Assembly: GCF_000227665.2 (NCBI RefSeq)
Contig: NZ_CP007030.1
Location: 310,001 to 374,000 of the forward strand
Source: Thiomicrospira aerophila AL3
Lineage (GTDB): Bacteria > Pseudomonadota > Gammaproteobacteria > Thiomicrospirales > Thiomicrospiraceae
Direction of reading: 5' to 3'
DNA length: 64,000 nucleotides
In this document: positions 12,755-22,008 of the stretch, piece after piece
Layout of the letters: each line of letters starts with the position of its first letter
How positions within the stretch are numbered: position 1 is the first letter of the stretch
Position numbers and translations under genes: made by a program
The notes under the pieces: model-generated
The model's input: the letters and a program-made list of their open reading frames with translations, nothing else
Databases searched by the model: none
Told to the model about the DNA's origin: nothing

Positions 12755-13522
12755 GTGTTAGAACAAGTTTTGTTATTTTTTATTTCGCTGGTAGCGAATT
12801 TATTATCCGCGCTAGCCGGTGGCGGCGCAGGCTTGCTACAGCTGCCGGCTTTGTTGTTTCTAGGGTTGCCGTTTGGGGTGGCCTTAGCAACGCATAAGGT
12901 CGCCAGTGTGTTTTTAGGCTTGGGGGCAACCGCGCGACATTGGCGCAGTTCAACGCTTGATTGGCGATTTGCGGCATTTATTCTAGCTTGTGGGTTACCC
13001 GGTGTCGTGCTTGGCGCTAGTTTTATTTTACAGGTAGACGAACGTTGGGCGACCTTGGCTCTGGGGTTGCTAACTCTCAGTTTAGGCATTTATTCCTGGC
13101 TAAAGCCTGAACTAGGACAAATTTCACAGCCGCAAAATCGCCAAGTAGCAGGCCTGCTAATTGGTGGTATTGTGATTTTAATGATTGGCGTGCTAAATGG
13201 GTCACTCACCTCCGGTACGGGATTATTTGTCACACTGTGGTTAGTGCGTTGGTTTGGTCTTGATTATAAAACGGCGGTTGCCTATACCCTGGTGTTAGTT
13301 GGCATTTTTTGGAACGGCATGGGCGCTTTAACCTTGGGTATTTTAGGTGACATTATGTGGAGCTGGCTGCCCGCGTTAATTTTAGGGTCGCTAATTGGCG
13401 GTTATTTAGGCGCGCATTTGTCGATAGTCAAAGGCAATAAGCTGGTTAAACGTGCATTTGAAGTGATTACCATTTTAGTGGGCATGGCGCTCATCTACCA
13501 GGCCTGGTCACTTGGGAGTTAA
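12755..13522 (+). CDS. TauE/SafE family sulfite/anion exporter-like permease
   Basis: A polytopic membrane protein of the TauE/SafE (DUF81) family, with two homologous halves and about eight hydrophobic segments. The start NLLSALAGGGAGLLQLPALL and the repeat LIGGIVILMIGVLNGSLTSGTG are typical of this fold. Family members export sulfite, sulfoacetate or similar anions; the substrate here is not determined. There is no ATG: GTG at 12755 has GGAAG five bases upstream and is preferred over a TTG at 12743. It begins right after the argB terminator and so needs its own promoter. Confidence 0.85.
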   Translation: MLEQVLLFFISLVANLLSALAGGGAGLLQLPALLFLGLPFGVALATHKVASVFLGLGATARHWRSSTLDWRFAAFILACGLPGVVLGASFILQVDERWATLALGLLTLSLGIYSWLKPELGQISQPQNRQVAGLLIGGIVILMIGVLNGSLTSGTGLFVTLWLVRWFGLDYKTAVAYTLVLVGIFWNGMGALTLGILGDIMWSWLPALILGSLIGGYLGAHLSIVKGNKLVKRAFEVITILVGMALIYQAWSLGS

Positions 13523-13528
13523 TAGGCG

Positions 13529-14062
13529 TTAAGCGATGAACTTGTGCGTTAGCGTCTTGGGCCGCACTAGCGTGACTAATCGCATTGAAAGGCCTGGGCA
13601 ATCCTGCCAATCGCCATCGAACTCAAACAGGGCGATAGCGCCAGTAGGCATGACTTTATTGGCTTGCATAGCTGGATGATCTGTTTGCGCATTTAACTGC
13701 TTTTCCAGCTGCTCATAGCCTGGGTTGTGCCCCACCAGCATTAAACGCTTAATATCTGGATTGACCTTGCTGATAATCGCAAGTATTTGGTCGGGTTCGG
13801 CATGATACAGCTGCGAATCGAATGTGGTTGGAATAGGTTGCAGTCGGGTTAAAAACTCAAGGGTTTGTTTGGTGCGCACAGCAGAAGAACATAGCACCTG
13901 CTCGGGTATCAGCTTTTCTGATAGAAGCCAGTTCGCCATGCGTTGCGCGGCTTTTACTCCACGCGTCGCGAGCGGGCGGTCATGGTCAGCGAGGCTCGAA
14001 TCAGACCAATCTGACTTAGCATGACGCCACAAGAGTAATTGACGGCAATTATTTGACACCAT
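13529..14062 (-). CDS. SixA-like histidine phosphatase family protein
   Basis: Small phosphohistidine phosphatase of the histidine phosphatase (phosphoglycerate mutase-like) superfamily. [11 protein letters not shown] carries the catalytic RHA motif, and [17 protein letters not shown] holds the second histidine. The ATG at 14062 overlaps pyrE by 14 bases and puts the motif near the N-terminus, as in SixA. An ATG further upstream at 14125 would add 21 residues inside pyrE. SixA dephosphorylates phosphohistidine in E. coli signalling and PTS proteins; the partner here is unknown. Confidence 0.85.
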   Translation of the reverse strand: MVSNNCRQLLLWRHAKSDWSDSSLADHDRPLATRGVKAAQRMANWLLSEKLIPEQVLCSSAVRTKQTLEFLTRLQPIPTTFDSQLYHAEPDQILAIISKVNPDIKRLMLVGHNPGYEQLEKQLNAQTDHPAMQANKVMPTGAIALFEFDGDWQDCPGLSMRLVTLVRPKTLTHKFIA

Positions 14063-14696
14063 ATTGACTACGATAAGCTTGCATAGCGGATAAGGTCGCA
14101 GCTTCGCCTGATTGTTTCGCGCCATCGGCTAGATAGGCAATCAAGTCATTCAGATTTAAAATGCTCATCACGGGTAAGCCATATTGTTGCTCGACTTCTT
14201 GAATGGCGGATAACTCACCTTGGCCGCGTTCCATACGGTCTAATGCGACCACTACGCCAGCAGGGGTAGCCCCATGTTGATGAATTAAATCAATCGACTC
14301 CCTAATCGCAGTGCCCGCAGTAATTACATCGTCAATAATCAAAATACGCCCGTTAAGGGGATGGCCAACAATTTGACCCCCTTCACCATGATCTTTAATT
14401 TCCTTACGGTTAAAGGCATAAGGCTTGTTGATGCCATGATCACGTGCTAAGGCAACACTGGTTGTAGCGGCGAGTGGAATCCCTTTATAAGCCGGGCCAA
14501 ATAGTACATCAAACTCCACACCTGACGCAGCAATGGCTGCAGCATAGGCTTGAGATAGTTGATCTAGGTGCGCACCGGTATTGAATAAACCGGCATTAAA
14601 AAAGTAGGGGCTAATTCGGCCGGATTTTAGGGTAAATTCACCCCATTTCAATACACCGACATCGGCAATAAAATTGATAAAGTCTGCTTTATTCAT
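14049..14696 (-). CDS. pyrE: Orotate phosphoribosyltransferase
   Basis: Joins orotate to PRPP to make OMP in pyrimidine synthesis. [17 protein letters not shown] is the PRPP-binding loop, and [19 protein letters not shown] and [14 protein letters not shown] are the OPRTase signatures including the flexible catalytic loop. The length of 215 residues is normal. It is followed by the SixA-like gene with overlap. Other pyrimidine genes in the window are at 32.5 and 48-51 kb. Confidence 0.96.
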   Translation of the reverse strand: MNKADFINFIADVGVLKWGEFTLKSGRISPYFFNAGLFNTGAHLDQLSQAYAAAIAASGVEFDVLFGPAYKGIPLAATTSVALARDHGINKPYAFNRKEIKDHGEGGQIVGHPLNGRILIIDDVITAGTAIRESIDLIHQHGATPAGVVVALDRMERGQGELSAIQEVEQQYGLPVMSILNLNDLIAYLADGAKQSGEAATLSAMQAYRSQYGVK

Positions 14697-14893
14697 GATG
14701 ACAACCTTTGTTAATACGCTAAAAATAATGCCTCAAATCATAGAGGGCGATGTTGCATCTGGCAAGCCTTTTTCATCGCAGATTGCGCTTAGCTCTGTTA
14801 AGCTGGCCTGGGACTTGCTAAACTACTGATTATTGAATTAATTAACCTATTAACCATCCCATACCATCATGAACGCGCAGCGAGGCAGGACAC

Positions 14894-15418
14894 ATGGCAA
14901 TCGACTTACGTAAGGTCGAACCTCTGGGTTCAAAAAGTGTATTGCTCGAACAGGCAATTAAAAAAAATCGCGGTAAACAAAAAGCCAATGGAGCCAGTTA
15001 CTTAGAAGACATCGATTTGTCTGATATGCTCAATCCAGATTACGAATGGCTTAATCAAGACAAAACCGCCCTGCAAAACCTAGTCCAGCAAATGGACAAA
15101 GCCATTGCGCAGCTATCTGAGCAAATGCGCGATATGGGCACACAAACGCGCCATATTGAGCAGTTTAGTCGTCGTTCTAAAGCGCAACTGGAAGAAGAGC
15201 AGGCTTTGTTGTTTAAACAAATCCAAACGCTTAACACGATTTTGAAACGCCAAATCGCGGTGCTCGATGGGGTTGAACGCCAACTTGAACAGGTTGAAAT
15301 TCGTCAAATGAGTATTTTGCCGCAATTGGTATTAGGTCTGATGGCCGGCTTGGCCTCAGCGGTGACCATTTTAGTGGCCGCACCTTGGATGCTTAAACTC
15401 GTAGCTGGATTTAGCTAG
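14894..15418 (+). CDS. Coiled-coil protein with C-terminal membrane anchor
   Basis: Not recognised as a named family. Residues 1-50 are polar and charged. About residues 55-135 form a strongly predicted coiled coil with many Gln, Glu and Leu heptad positions. Residues 143-170 are a hydrophobic segment (LVLGLMAGLASAVTILVAAPWML). It ends four bases before the flavin reductase gene, so the two are almost certainly co-transcribed. It may tether or scaffold a partner at the inner membrane; this is inference. Confidence 0.7.
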   Translation: MAIDLRKVEPLGSKSVLLEQAIKKNRGKQKANGASYLEDIDLSDMLNPDYEWLNQDKTALQNLVQQMDKAIAQLSEQMRDMGTQTRHIEQFSRRSKAQLEEEQALLFKQIQTLNTILKRQIAVLDGVERQLEQVEIRQMSILPQLVLGLMAGLASAVTILVAAPWMLKLVAGFS

Positions 15419-15421
15419 TTC

Positions 15422-16522
15422 ATGCATGCACGTGTTATTGAAAAGTGGTTGCAAACCCATCCTGACTCGCCGCAACCTGCTTGGCTCGTTACCCTTGAGG
15501 CCGACTCACCATTGGTTTATGAACCGGGCGACTGGGTAACAGTAACCGGTGTTAATCAGCCAGCGTGGGCGAGGGCGATTTTAGCGCAATTGAATCTTGA
15601 TCCTGAAACGCCAGTAACCTTGCGCCGCCACGGCGATGTCAGTGCGCTTGATGCTTTAATTCATCATCTTGAAATTACCTTGCTCGATCCTGCGCTGCTC
15701 GGCAAGTTGAGCCGTCAGTTGGGCTTGAGTTATTGGCCAGATCGTGACGCGATGCGTGCGTATGCCGACAGCCGCGATTTGCTTGATCTATTAATTGAAT
15801 ACCCCGATATTGCGCAACTGGGAGTCGAGCTGTTGCCATTGCTAACGCCGCTGTTGCCTCGCTATTACTCGATTGCCAGTGCGCCCAATCCTTCGGCGCC
15901 TAACCAACTGCAGATTCTGTTCAAACAACTTGAAATTCACCAGCATGGCCGTACCCGATATGGGGTAACTTCGACCAGTTTAGCCAGTGCCGATACCACC
16001 GCTAATCGCAATGCTATGTTTGAGATAGCGATTAAACCTAACCCACAATTTAAACTGCCGGTTGATCCAACCACGCCGGTGATTATGGTGGCAGCAGGCA
16101 CAGGTTTAGCACCGTTTTTAGGGTTTATGCAAGCCCGTGCAGCACAAGGTGCTCGCTACAATCAACTCTATTTCGGTGAAACCCATGCCGCGCAACGTTT
16201 TCTAGCTCAAGCACAACTTAGCGGGTGGCAACAAGCAGGCCTGCTACAACTCGTTACGGCTTTTTCACGTGATCCACAGCCGGTTGACTATCCAACGCCT
16301 TATTATGTGCAGCATGCCTTACTTAAGCAGCAGGCCTGGTTAGATGCGTGGCAAGCCGGAGGGCATATTTATGTTTGTGGCAGTAAACTTGGCTTGGCAA
16401 AAGGCGTCGAATCGGCGATTAAGCAGGCCTGGTTAAATCATGGGCTGTATGCGGCAGACGCGTTAGACCAGGCCTGGTTAGATGCGCGCAAAAGTGGCCG
16501 CATTGCATTAGATGTGTATTAA
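15422..16522 (+). CDS. CysJ-type FAD/NADPH reductase lacking the flavodoxin domain
   Basis: A ferredoxin-NADP reductase-like flavoprotein. An N-terminal FAD-binding barrel with helical insert resembles the CysJ/cytochrome P450 reductase linker and is followed by RYYSIAS (FAD site, near residue 150). The NADPH domain has AAGTGLAPFLGF and ends in YVCGS and a C-terminal aromatic Tyr. The FMN flavodoxin domain of sulfite reductase alpha subunit is missing, so it must take or give electrons through a separate partner. It is coupled to the coiled-coil membrane protein. Four CAGGCCTG copies lie within 240 bases near its 3' end. Confidence 0.8.
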   Translation: MHARVIEKWLQTHPDSPQPAWLVTLEADSPLVYEPGDWVTVTGVNQPAWARAILAQLNLDPETPVTLRRHGDVSALDALIHHLEITLLDPALLGKLSRQLGLSYWPDRDAMRAYADSRDLLDLLIEYPDIAQLGVELLPLLTPLLPRYYSIASAPNPSAPNQLQILFKQLEIHQHGRTRYGVTSTSLASADTTANRNAMFEIAIKPNPQFKLPVDPTTPVIMVAAGTGLAPFLGFMQARAAQGARYNQLYFGETHAAQRFLAQAQLSGWQQAGLLQLVTAFSRDPQPVDYPTPYYVQHALLKQQAWLDAWQAGGHIYVCGSKLGLAKGVESAIKQAWLNHGLYAADALDQAWLDARKSGRIALDVY

Positions 16523-16526
16523 GACG

Positions 16527-18044
16527 TTATTGAATGGTCAGATAAAACCCCGCGGCTTCAAGACGTTTAGCTTCGATATCTAAATCCATCGCGGTCAGTG
16601 GATGTTGCGCTAACCAACCTTCCTCAAACACTAAGCTCAACCGATGCTCTAAAGAGCTGGCATCAATATGCAATAGCACCTCAGGTGAATCTAAATCACG
16701 ACCGCGATGAATGCGCACCGCTAAACGAAGCAATACGGTTAAAAATATTAATTTGGTATTGTGGGGTTCAAACAAGTTATCAAAGGCTTCTTTAATAAAT
16801 TTACCGCGATGATTGAGCATCATAGCGGCGAGCATTTGTTTTTCTTGGTTGGTAAAACCGGCGAGATCCGTGTTTTCGAGCAGATAGGCTGAATGGTGAC
16901 GATAGCGTTTATAGCTGATGGCCATTCCGCATTCATGTAACTGCGCGGCCCACTCCAGCAGTTTTGGATAGTTGTATTCGGTATCGTGCAGCTGCCAAGT
17001 ATTGTGTGCTTGATGGTACAAGCGGCGCGCTGTTTGGGCGACTTGTTTGGCTTGCGCCGTATCGACCCGCATCCAGTTTTGCATCGCCTGCACACTCTGT
17101 TCGCGACTGTCTTCATTATGCAACCGACCCAAGGTATCAAACACTAGGCCTTCACGTAATGCATTTTGGCTTACCAGCATACTGGCAATACCGAGCTCTT
17201 CAAAGGTGGCGATTAAAATCGCTAAACCGCCGGCAATGACAGGGCGACGGTCATCTTTTAAACCAGCAATAGTGGCATCCATGGCACTACCGGCTTTTAT
17301 TAACTCGCCACGCAGCTGTTGTAAACCCGAAAGCTGAATGCTGCCATCACTGCTCCATTGATTATCCACCAGAATTTGGCTAATCGACTTGATGGTTCCC
17401 GACGCCCCATAGGCGCTATCCCAGCCTTGTTTGGTCAGGTTTTTGCGGTGTGGCCGTAAGATTTGACGTGCGCTCGCAATTGCTCGACTCATGCGGTCAG
17501 CGGTAATCACATCATCGGCAAAGCAAGATTGGGTTAAACTGACACAGCCCATTTCGGTGCTGGTTAGATGTTGGTTGTCAAAACCCTGGCCAATAATATA
17601 TTCGGTACTACCGCCGCCAATATCCATGACAAGTCGCTGTTCATTGCTTTTGGGAAGGCCATGCACCACGCCTAAAAAGATCAGTCGCGCTTCTTCTTGT
17701 CCAGAAATAATTTCAATGTGATGACCTAGTGCCTCGCGGGCGGCGCGTAAAAAACTGCGCGAATTTTGCGCATTGCGTAGCGTGTTGGTGCCTACGGCGC
17801 GGATGTTTTGTACCGGCAAATGTTTAATCAGCTGGCCAAAACGAGTTAAACAACTCAGCGCACTATCAATGGCGTCATCCGATAACCAGCCCTGGGCGTC
17901 CAGGCCGGAACGTAAACGCACCATCTCCTTATGCTTATCGATTACCTGAAGTTGATGATCACGCTGGCGCGCTAAAATCATATGAAAACTGTTTGAACCT
18001 AAATCAATGGCCGCGTATAAATCAGATTCCGGACTCTCGTTCAT
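16527..18044 (-). CDS. ppx: Exopolyphosphatase (Ppx/GppA family)
   Basis: Releases orthophosphate from polyphosphate chain ends, or acts on pppGpp; the two activities are hard to separate by sequence. AAIDLGSNSFHMILA and VMDIGGGSTEYIIG are the ASKHA ATPase-fold phosphate motifs, and a C-terminal HD-like helical region follows, giving 505 residues, the size of E. coli Ppx. It lies downstream of ppk1 on the same strand, with a 113-base gap containing a long inverted repeat. Confidence 0.93.
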   Translation of the reverse strand: MNESPESDLYAAIDLGSNSFHMILARQRDHQLQVIDKHKEMVRLRSGLDAQGWLSDDAIDSALSCLTRFGQLIKHLPVQNIRAVGTNTLRNAQNSRSFLRAAREALGHHIEIISGQEEARLIFLGVVHGLPKSNEQRLVMDIGGGSTEYIIGQGFDNQHLTSTEMGCVSLTQSCFADDVITADRMSRAIASARQILRPHRKNLTKQGWDSAYGASGTIKSISQILVDNQWSSDGSIQLSGLQQLRGELIKAGSAMDATIAGLKDDRRPVIAGGLAILIATFEELGIASMLVSQNALREGLVFDTLGRLHNEDSREQSVQAMQNWMRVDTAQAKQVAQTARRLYHQAHNTWQLHDTEYNYPKLLEWAAQLHECGMAISYKRYRHHSAYLLENTDLAGFTNQEKQMLAAMMLNHRGKFIKEAFDNLFEPHNTKLIFLTVLLRLAVRIHRGRDLDSPEVLLHIDASSLEHRLSLVFEEGWLAQHPLTAMDLDIEAKRLEAAGFYLTIQ

Positions 18045-18090
18045 AAGTATCTTTGTTCACAATGGGGGAAAGGCAAGGATTCAAGTGTAC

Positions 18091-18145
18091 CCCATTTTTT
18101 AGCGACCAACCAAGCAAATTGGCTGGTTGCGCTGTCAAAAATGGG
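18091..18145. repeat. Imperfect inverted repeat between ppk1 and ppx
   Basis: CCCATTTTT (18091-18099) pairs with AAAAATGGG (18137-18145). Inside, AGCGACCAACCAA and TTGGCTGGTTGCGCT pair imperfectly around a short loop. Neither strand has a stem followed directly by a T run, so a simple terminator is not supported. A transcript reading from ppk1 into ppx would carry this structure. Confidence 0.55.
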
Positions 18146-18157
18146 ATAGAACTGTTA

Positions 18158-20302
18158 CTAGCTGGCACTTGGGTCGCCTTGATATTGACTAATCAACTGC
18201 TGTTGCGCATTGACAGTCGGTTCATCATCACTCAAGGGAGGCGTAACCAGTTCATAATGCCCATCCTGCTGCAATAACCAGGCAGAGGTATTGTCCTCTA
18301 AGTATAAAGCCAATCCTTCAGTAAAGACTTGCTGAAAGCACTGCGGGTCCAGAATTGGGAAGCAGGTTTCCACGCGCGCTAATAGGTTTCGGCTCATCCA
18401 ATCGGCACTGGAGCAATACAACTCGGGTTCGCCGCCGTGATTTTCAAAATAATAGACACGATGGTGTTCCAAAAAGCGGCCGATAATTGAGCGCACTTGA
18501 ATATTTTCAGACAAGCCTGGCACACCTGGCACTAACGAACAAATGCCACGAACAATCAAATCGACCTTTACACCGGCTTGTGACGCCTCATAAAGTGCAT
18601 CAATAATTTGCTTTTCTTGCAAACCGTTCATTTTGGCAATCACGCGAGCGGGCTTACCATTGCGCGCGTTTTCAGCCTCACGCTGAATCCGTTCAATCAT
18701 GCCGGAATGCAGGGTAAAAGGAGATTGCAACAAGACTTTTAGATCTTTGGTATTGCCTAAGCTGGTGAGTTGTTGAAAGATTTTGGTGACATCATTGCCG
18801 ATGTCCTTGTGGCAGGTAAACAATCCAAAATCAGTATAAAAACGCGTGGTGATATGATGGTAGTTACCTGTGCCTAAATGCACATAATGGCGTAATTTGG
18901 AGTCTTCACGGCGCACCACCAAAATCATTTTGGCATGGGTTTTATAGCCCACCACGCCATAAACTACATGCACTCCGGCATCTTGCAAGCGGGTCGCTTG
19001 TTGAATGTTATTGTCTTCATCAAAGCGGGCGCGTAACTCGACCACTGCGGTGACTTCTTTGCCATTTTTGGCGGCGCGCACAAGGGCATCAATAATCGCC
19101 GATTTTTCACCGGTACGGTATAGAGTCATTCGAATTGCCAATACATCGGGATCTTTAGACGCTTGATTTAAGAAATCAATGACCGGGGTAAAGGCATCAT
19201 AGGGGTGATGCAGCAAAATATCCTGGCGAGCAATATGTTGAAATAAGCTTTCACCGTCTTTTTTGCGCGAGAACAAGCGGAAGGGGTTTTTATTCACCGG
19301 CTTGGGCTTAAACGGCTTGGGTACATGAGGCGGAAACATTAAATCCGGACGATTGACTAAATTCGGCACCGCATCTAAGCGATGCAAGTTGACTGGGCCA
19401 TGCACCTGATACAAGGCGGTCTCGTCCAGTTTAAAGCGGTCGAGCAAATAATCCATCATCGCCGGTGGACAATTATCGGCCACTTCTAAACGAATCGCAT
19501 CGCCAAATTGACGACCATATAACTCGCCCTGTAGGGCGCTCATAATGTCATCAACTTCTTCCTCGTCAATAAATAAATTGGTGTTACGCGTTACTCTAAA
19601 TTGATAACAACCGGTCACCGTCATACCAGGGAATAAATTAGCGACATTGGAATGCAGGATAGACGACAAAAACACGAGATCGTTGTCACCATCTGTCGCC
19701 TCAGGCGGCAGCTTGACCAAGCGCGGTAATGACCGTGGCACCTGCACTATAGCCAAACCATTTGAACGCCCAAACGCATCCTTGCCTTCTAAGGAAACAA
19801 TAAAATTTAAACTTTTGTTAAGAATTTTAGGGAAAGGGTGCGACGGGTCGAGACCCATTGGGCTAAGTACTGGCTTTAATGAATCCAAAAAGTAATTGCG
19901 AATCCATTCTTTTTGTTTTTCATTCCAATGGTTGCGGCGTACAAAGCGAATCCCTTCTTTTTCCAACGCGGGAATCAAAATATGGTTAAGGGTGTAATAT
20001 TGATCCTTGACAATATCATGCGCTGCCTCAGTGAGCTGCGCTATCGCATCGCGTGGGACGAGGTTATCTGGGTGGGTCCGCGCCGCAGGCTCTTTAGCCA
20101 GTTCGATTAAACTGGCTAAACGTACTTCAAAAAACTCATCCATATTCGAGCTGGAAATACACAAAAACTTTAAGCGCTCTAACAAAGGCACCTGGGCATT
20201 TTTAGCTTGAGCTAATACGCGGCGGTTAAACTCCAGCAAACTGCGTTCGCGATTGATATAAATGGGTTGCACAGGCGATGTAGGTTGAGTCGTATCTGTC
20301 AT
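18158..20302 (-). CDS. ppk1: Polyphosphate kinase 1
   Basis: Makes polyphosphate from ATP through a phosphohistidine intermediate. The N-terminal INRERSLLEFNRRVL, the IRMTLYRTGEKSAIIDAL block and HLGTGNYHHITTRFYTD (the phospholipase D-like catalytic region) are characteristic. The C-terminal part has NGLQEKQIIDALYEASQAG and SIIGRFLEHHRVYYF. The 714 residues fit the family. It is followed by ppx, giving the usual synthesis and breakdown pair; a PPK2 gene is at 43.7 kb. Confidence 0.96.
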   Translation of the reverse strand: MTDTTQPTSPVQPIYINRERSLLEFNRRVLAQAKNAQVPLLERLKFLCISSSNMDEFFEVRLASLIELAKEPAARTHPDNLVPRDAIAQLTEAAHDIVKDQYYTLNHILIPALEKEGIRFVRRNHWNEKQKEWIRNYFLDSLKPVLSPMGLDPSHPFPKILNKSLNFIVSLEGKDAFGRSNGLAIVQVPRSLPRLVKLPPEATDGDNDLVFLSSILHSNVANLFPGMTVTGCYQFRVTRNTNLFIDEEEVDDIMSALQGELYGRQFGDAIRLEVADNCPPAMMDYLLDRFKLDETALYQVHGPVNLHRLDAVPNLVNRPDLMFPPHVPKPFKPKPVNKNPFRLFSRKKDGESLFQHIARQDILLHHPYDAFTPVIDFLNQASKDPDVLAIRMTLYRTGEKSAIIDALVRAAKNGKEVTAVVELRARFDEDNNIQQATRLQDAGVHVVYGVVGYKTHAKMILVVRREDSKLRHYVHLGTGNYHHITTRFYTDFGLFTCHKDIGNDVTKIFQQLTSLGNTKDLKVLLQSPFTLHSGMIERIQREAENARNGKPARVIAKMNGLQEKQIIDALYEASQAGVKVDLIVRGICSLVPGVPGLSENIQVRSIIGRFLEHHRVYYFENHGGEPELYCSSADWMSRNLLARVETCFPILDPQCFQQVFTEGLALYLEDNTSAWLLQQDGHYELVTPPLSDDEPTVNAQQQLISQYQGDPSAS

Positions 20303-20452
20303 GGTAGTCCTCGCGGCAAAAGCAGATTGAATGAAAATATTTATCCCCTTATTTTAACTTAAATTACCCCTAGCAACATGACGCTTTGATGACGAGCACC
20401 CTGTCGAGGTGCTAAACTGATGCCACTCATTTTTAGTAGGACATATTCCACC

Positions 20453-21532
20453 ATGACAGAGAGCAAAGGCCTTAATTGGTTAGTCGGATTGGCCGCGATT
20501 ATTATTATTCTCGCCGGCCTTAAAGCCGCTGAATCCATTACCATTCCGATTATGTTGGCGTTGTTTATTGCGATTATCAGCAGCCCATTTTTAAGAATGC
20601 TCACCAAGCGCGGCATTCCCGGTTATGCGGCCGTGCTAATTGTGTTGTCGGTGCTGATTATTGTTGGCGGCGGGTTGGTGTCGATTGTTAGTCAGTCAAT
20701 CAATGCGTTTATGTTGCAATTGCCGCATTATCAAATGCGCTTACAAATCATGCTAACCGGCCTGGTACCGCTCGCCGAACAGTTTAATATCCCTTTAACC
20801 CGCGACATGATTATGCAGCACATTAATCCGGCTACGGTGATGGGCTCCATCGGCACGGCCTTATCCGCTGTCAGTTCACTCCTTACCAGTACCTTTTTAG
20901 TGGTGTTTATTGTTATCTTTTTAATGATGGAAGAAGCGCAATTACCCGCCAAGCTTAAAGCGGCCAGCAAGAAAGCGAATTTTACGATTGAGCTGACCAG
21001 TGGCTTTATGGATCGTGTTAACAAATATTTGCTCATTAAAACCATCATCAGTTTTATAACAGGCCTACTGGTTACCTTATGGCTAATGTTTTTAGGCGTT
21101 GATTTTCCTATACTCTGGGGCTTAGTGGCGATGCTAATGAATTTTATCCCCAACGTCGGCTCGCTGATTGCCGCGATTCCAGCGGTGTTGCTGGCGATGG
21201 TTCAACTCGGCTTTGGTGATGCCGCCTTTGTCGCACTGGGTTACATCGTGATTAACGTGCTGATGGGTAGTTTAATTGAACCACGCTACATGGGCAAAGG
21301 GCTAGGTTTGTCGCCGTTGGTCGTGTTTTTATCATTAATACTCTGGGGTTGGTTATTTGGTCCCGTTGGGATGTTTTTATCTATCCCGCTGACCATGATT
21401 GTTAAGATTGCCCTTGAGCAAAACGAAGCGACACGTTGGATCGGCATTATGCTGTCAAATGAAGCGCCGTCTGTCATAGAACCTGAGCATCTAAATACTT
21501 CTACAACTCAAGAATCAAAAGGAACCCAATAA
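20453..21532 (+). CDS. AI-2E family transporter (PerM-like)
   Basis: Polytopic membrane protein with two N-terminal helices, an amphipathic region, and a C-terminal block of five to six helices. The [21 protein letters not shown] and [20 protein letters not shown] segments are the family core. Some homologues export AI-2 or act as sodium/proton antiporters; the substrate here is unknown. The ATG at 20453 with AGGA upstream is preferred over one at 20420. Its stop codon overlaps the ATG of dut by one base. Confidence 0.88.
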   Translation: MTESKGLNWLVGLAAIIIILAGLKAAESITIPIMLALFIAIISSPFLRMLTKRGIPGYAAVLIVLSVLIIVGGGLVSIVSQSINAFMLQLPHYQMRLQIMLTGLVPLAEQFNIPLTRDMIMQHINPATVMGSIGTALSAVSSLLTSTFLVVFIVIFLMMEEAQLPAKLKAASKKANFTIELTSGFMDRVNKYLLIKTIISFITGLLVTLWLMFLGVDFPILWGLVAMLMNFIPNVGSLIAAIPAVLLAMVQLGFGDAAFVALGYIVINVLMGSLIEPRYMGKGLGLSPLVVFLSLILWGWLFGPVGMFLSIPLTMIVKIALEQNEATRWIGIMLSNEAPSVIEPEHLNTSTTQESKGTQ

Positions 21533-22008
21533 TGTTAAACGTGCAAGATAGTCTGACCCTTGAATATAAAATCTTAGACCCACGCATCGGTGACACGATT
21601 CCATTTCCTGCCTATGCGACCGAAGGATCAGCAGGCCTGGATTTACGGGCCGCAATTGCCGAACCCCTCACCATTGTGCCAGGGCAAACCCTACTCATTC
21701 CCACGGGGTTGGCGGTACATTTAGCTCATCCAGGTTTGGCTGCAATGATTTTACCGCGTTCAGGCTTGGGGCATAAACACGGTTTGGTGTTAGGGAATTT
21801 GGTGGGGTTGATTGATTCAGATTATCAGGGCGAACTGAAAGTATCCTGCTGGAATCGGGGCAATCAGCCTTATGAAATTGCAGTAGGTGAGCGGATTGCA
21901 CAAATGGTGATTGTGCCGGTACTGCAACCGCAGTTTCAACAGGTAAGCGAATTTAGTGATGCCAGTGACCGTGGCCAAGGCGGCTTTGGTCATTCAGGGC
22001 GAGCCTAG
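21532..22008 (+). CDS. dut: dUTP diphosphatase
   Basis: Hydrolyses dUTP to dUMP, keeping uracil out of DNA and feeding thymidylate synthesis. The five trimeric dUTPase motifs are present: [45 protein letters not shown] and the C-terminal [10 protein letters not shown] arm. The length of 158 residues is normal. It is translationally coupled to the upstream permease and its end overlaps the convergent ATPase gene by four bases. Confidence 0.96.
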   Translation: MLNVQDSLTLEYKILDPRIGDTIPFPAYATEGSAGLDLRAAIAEPLTIVPGQTLLIPTGLAVHLAHPGLAAMILPRSGLGHKHGLVLGNLVGLIDSDYQGELKVSCWNRGNQPYEIAVGERIAQMVIVPVLQPQFQQVSEFSDASDRGQGGFGHSGRA

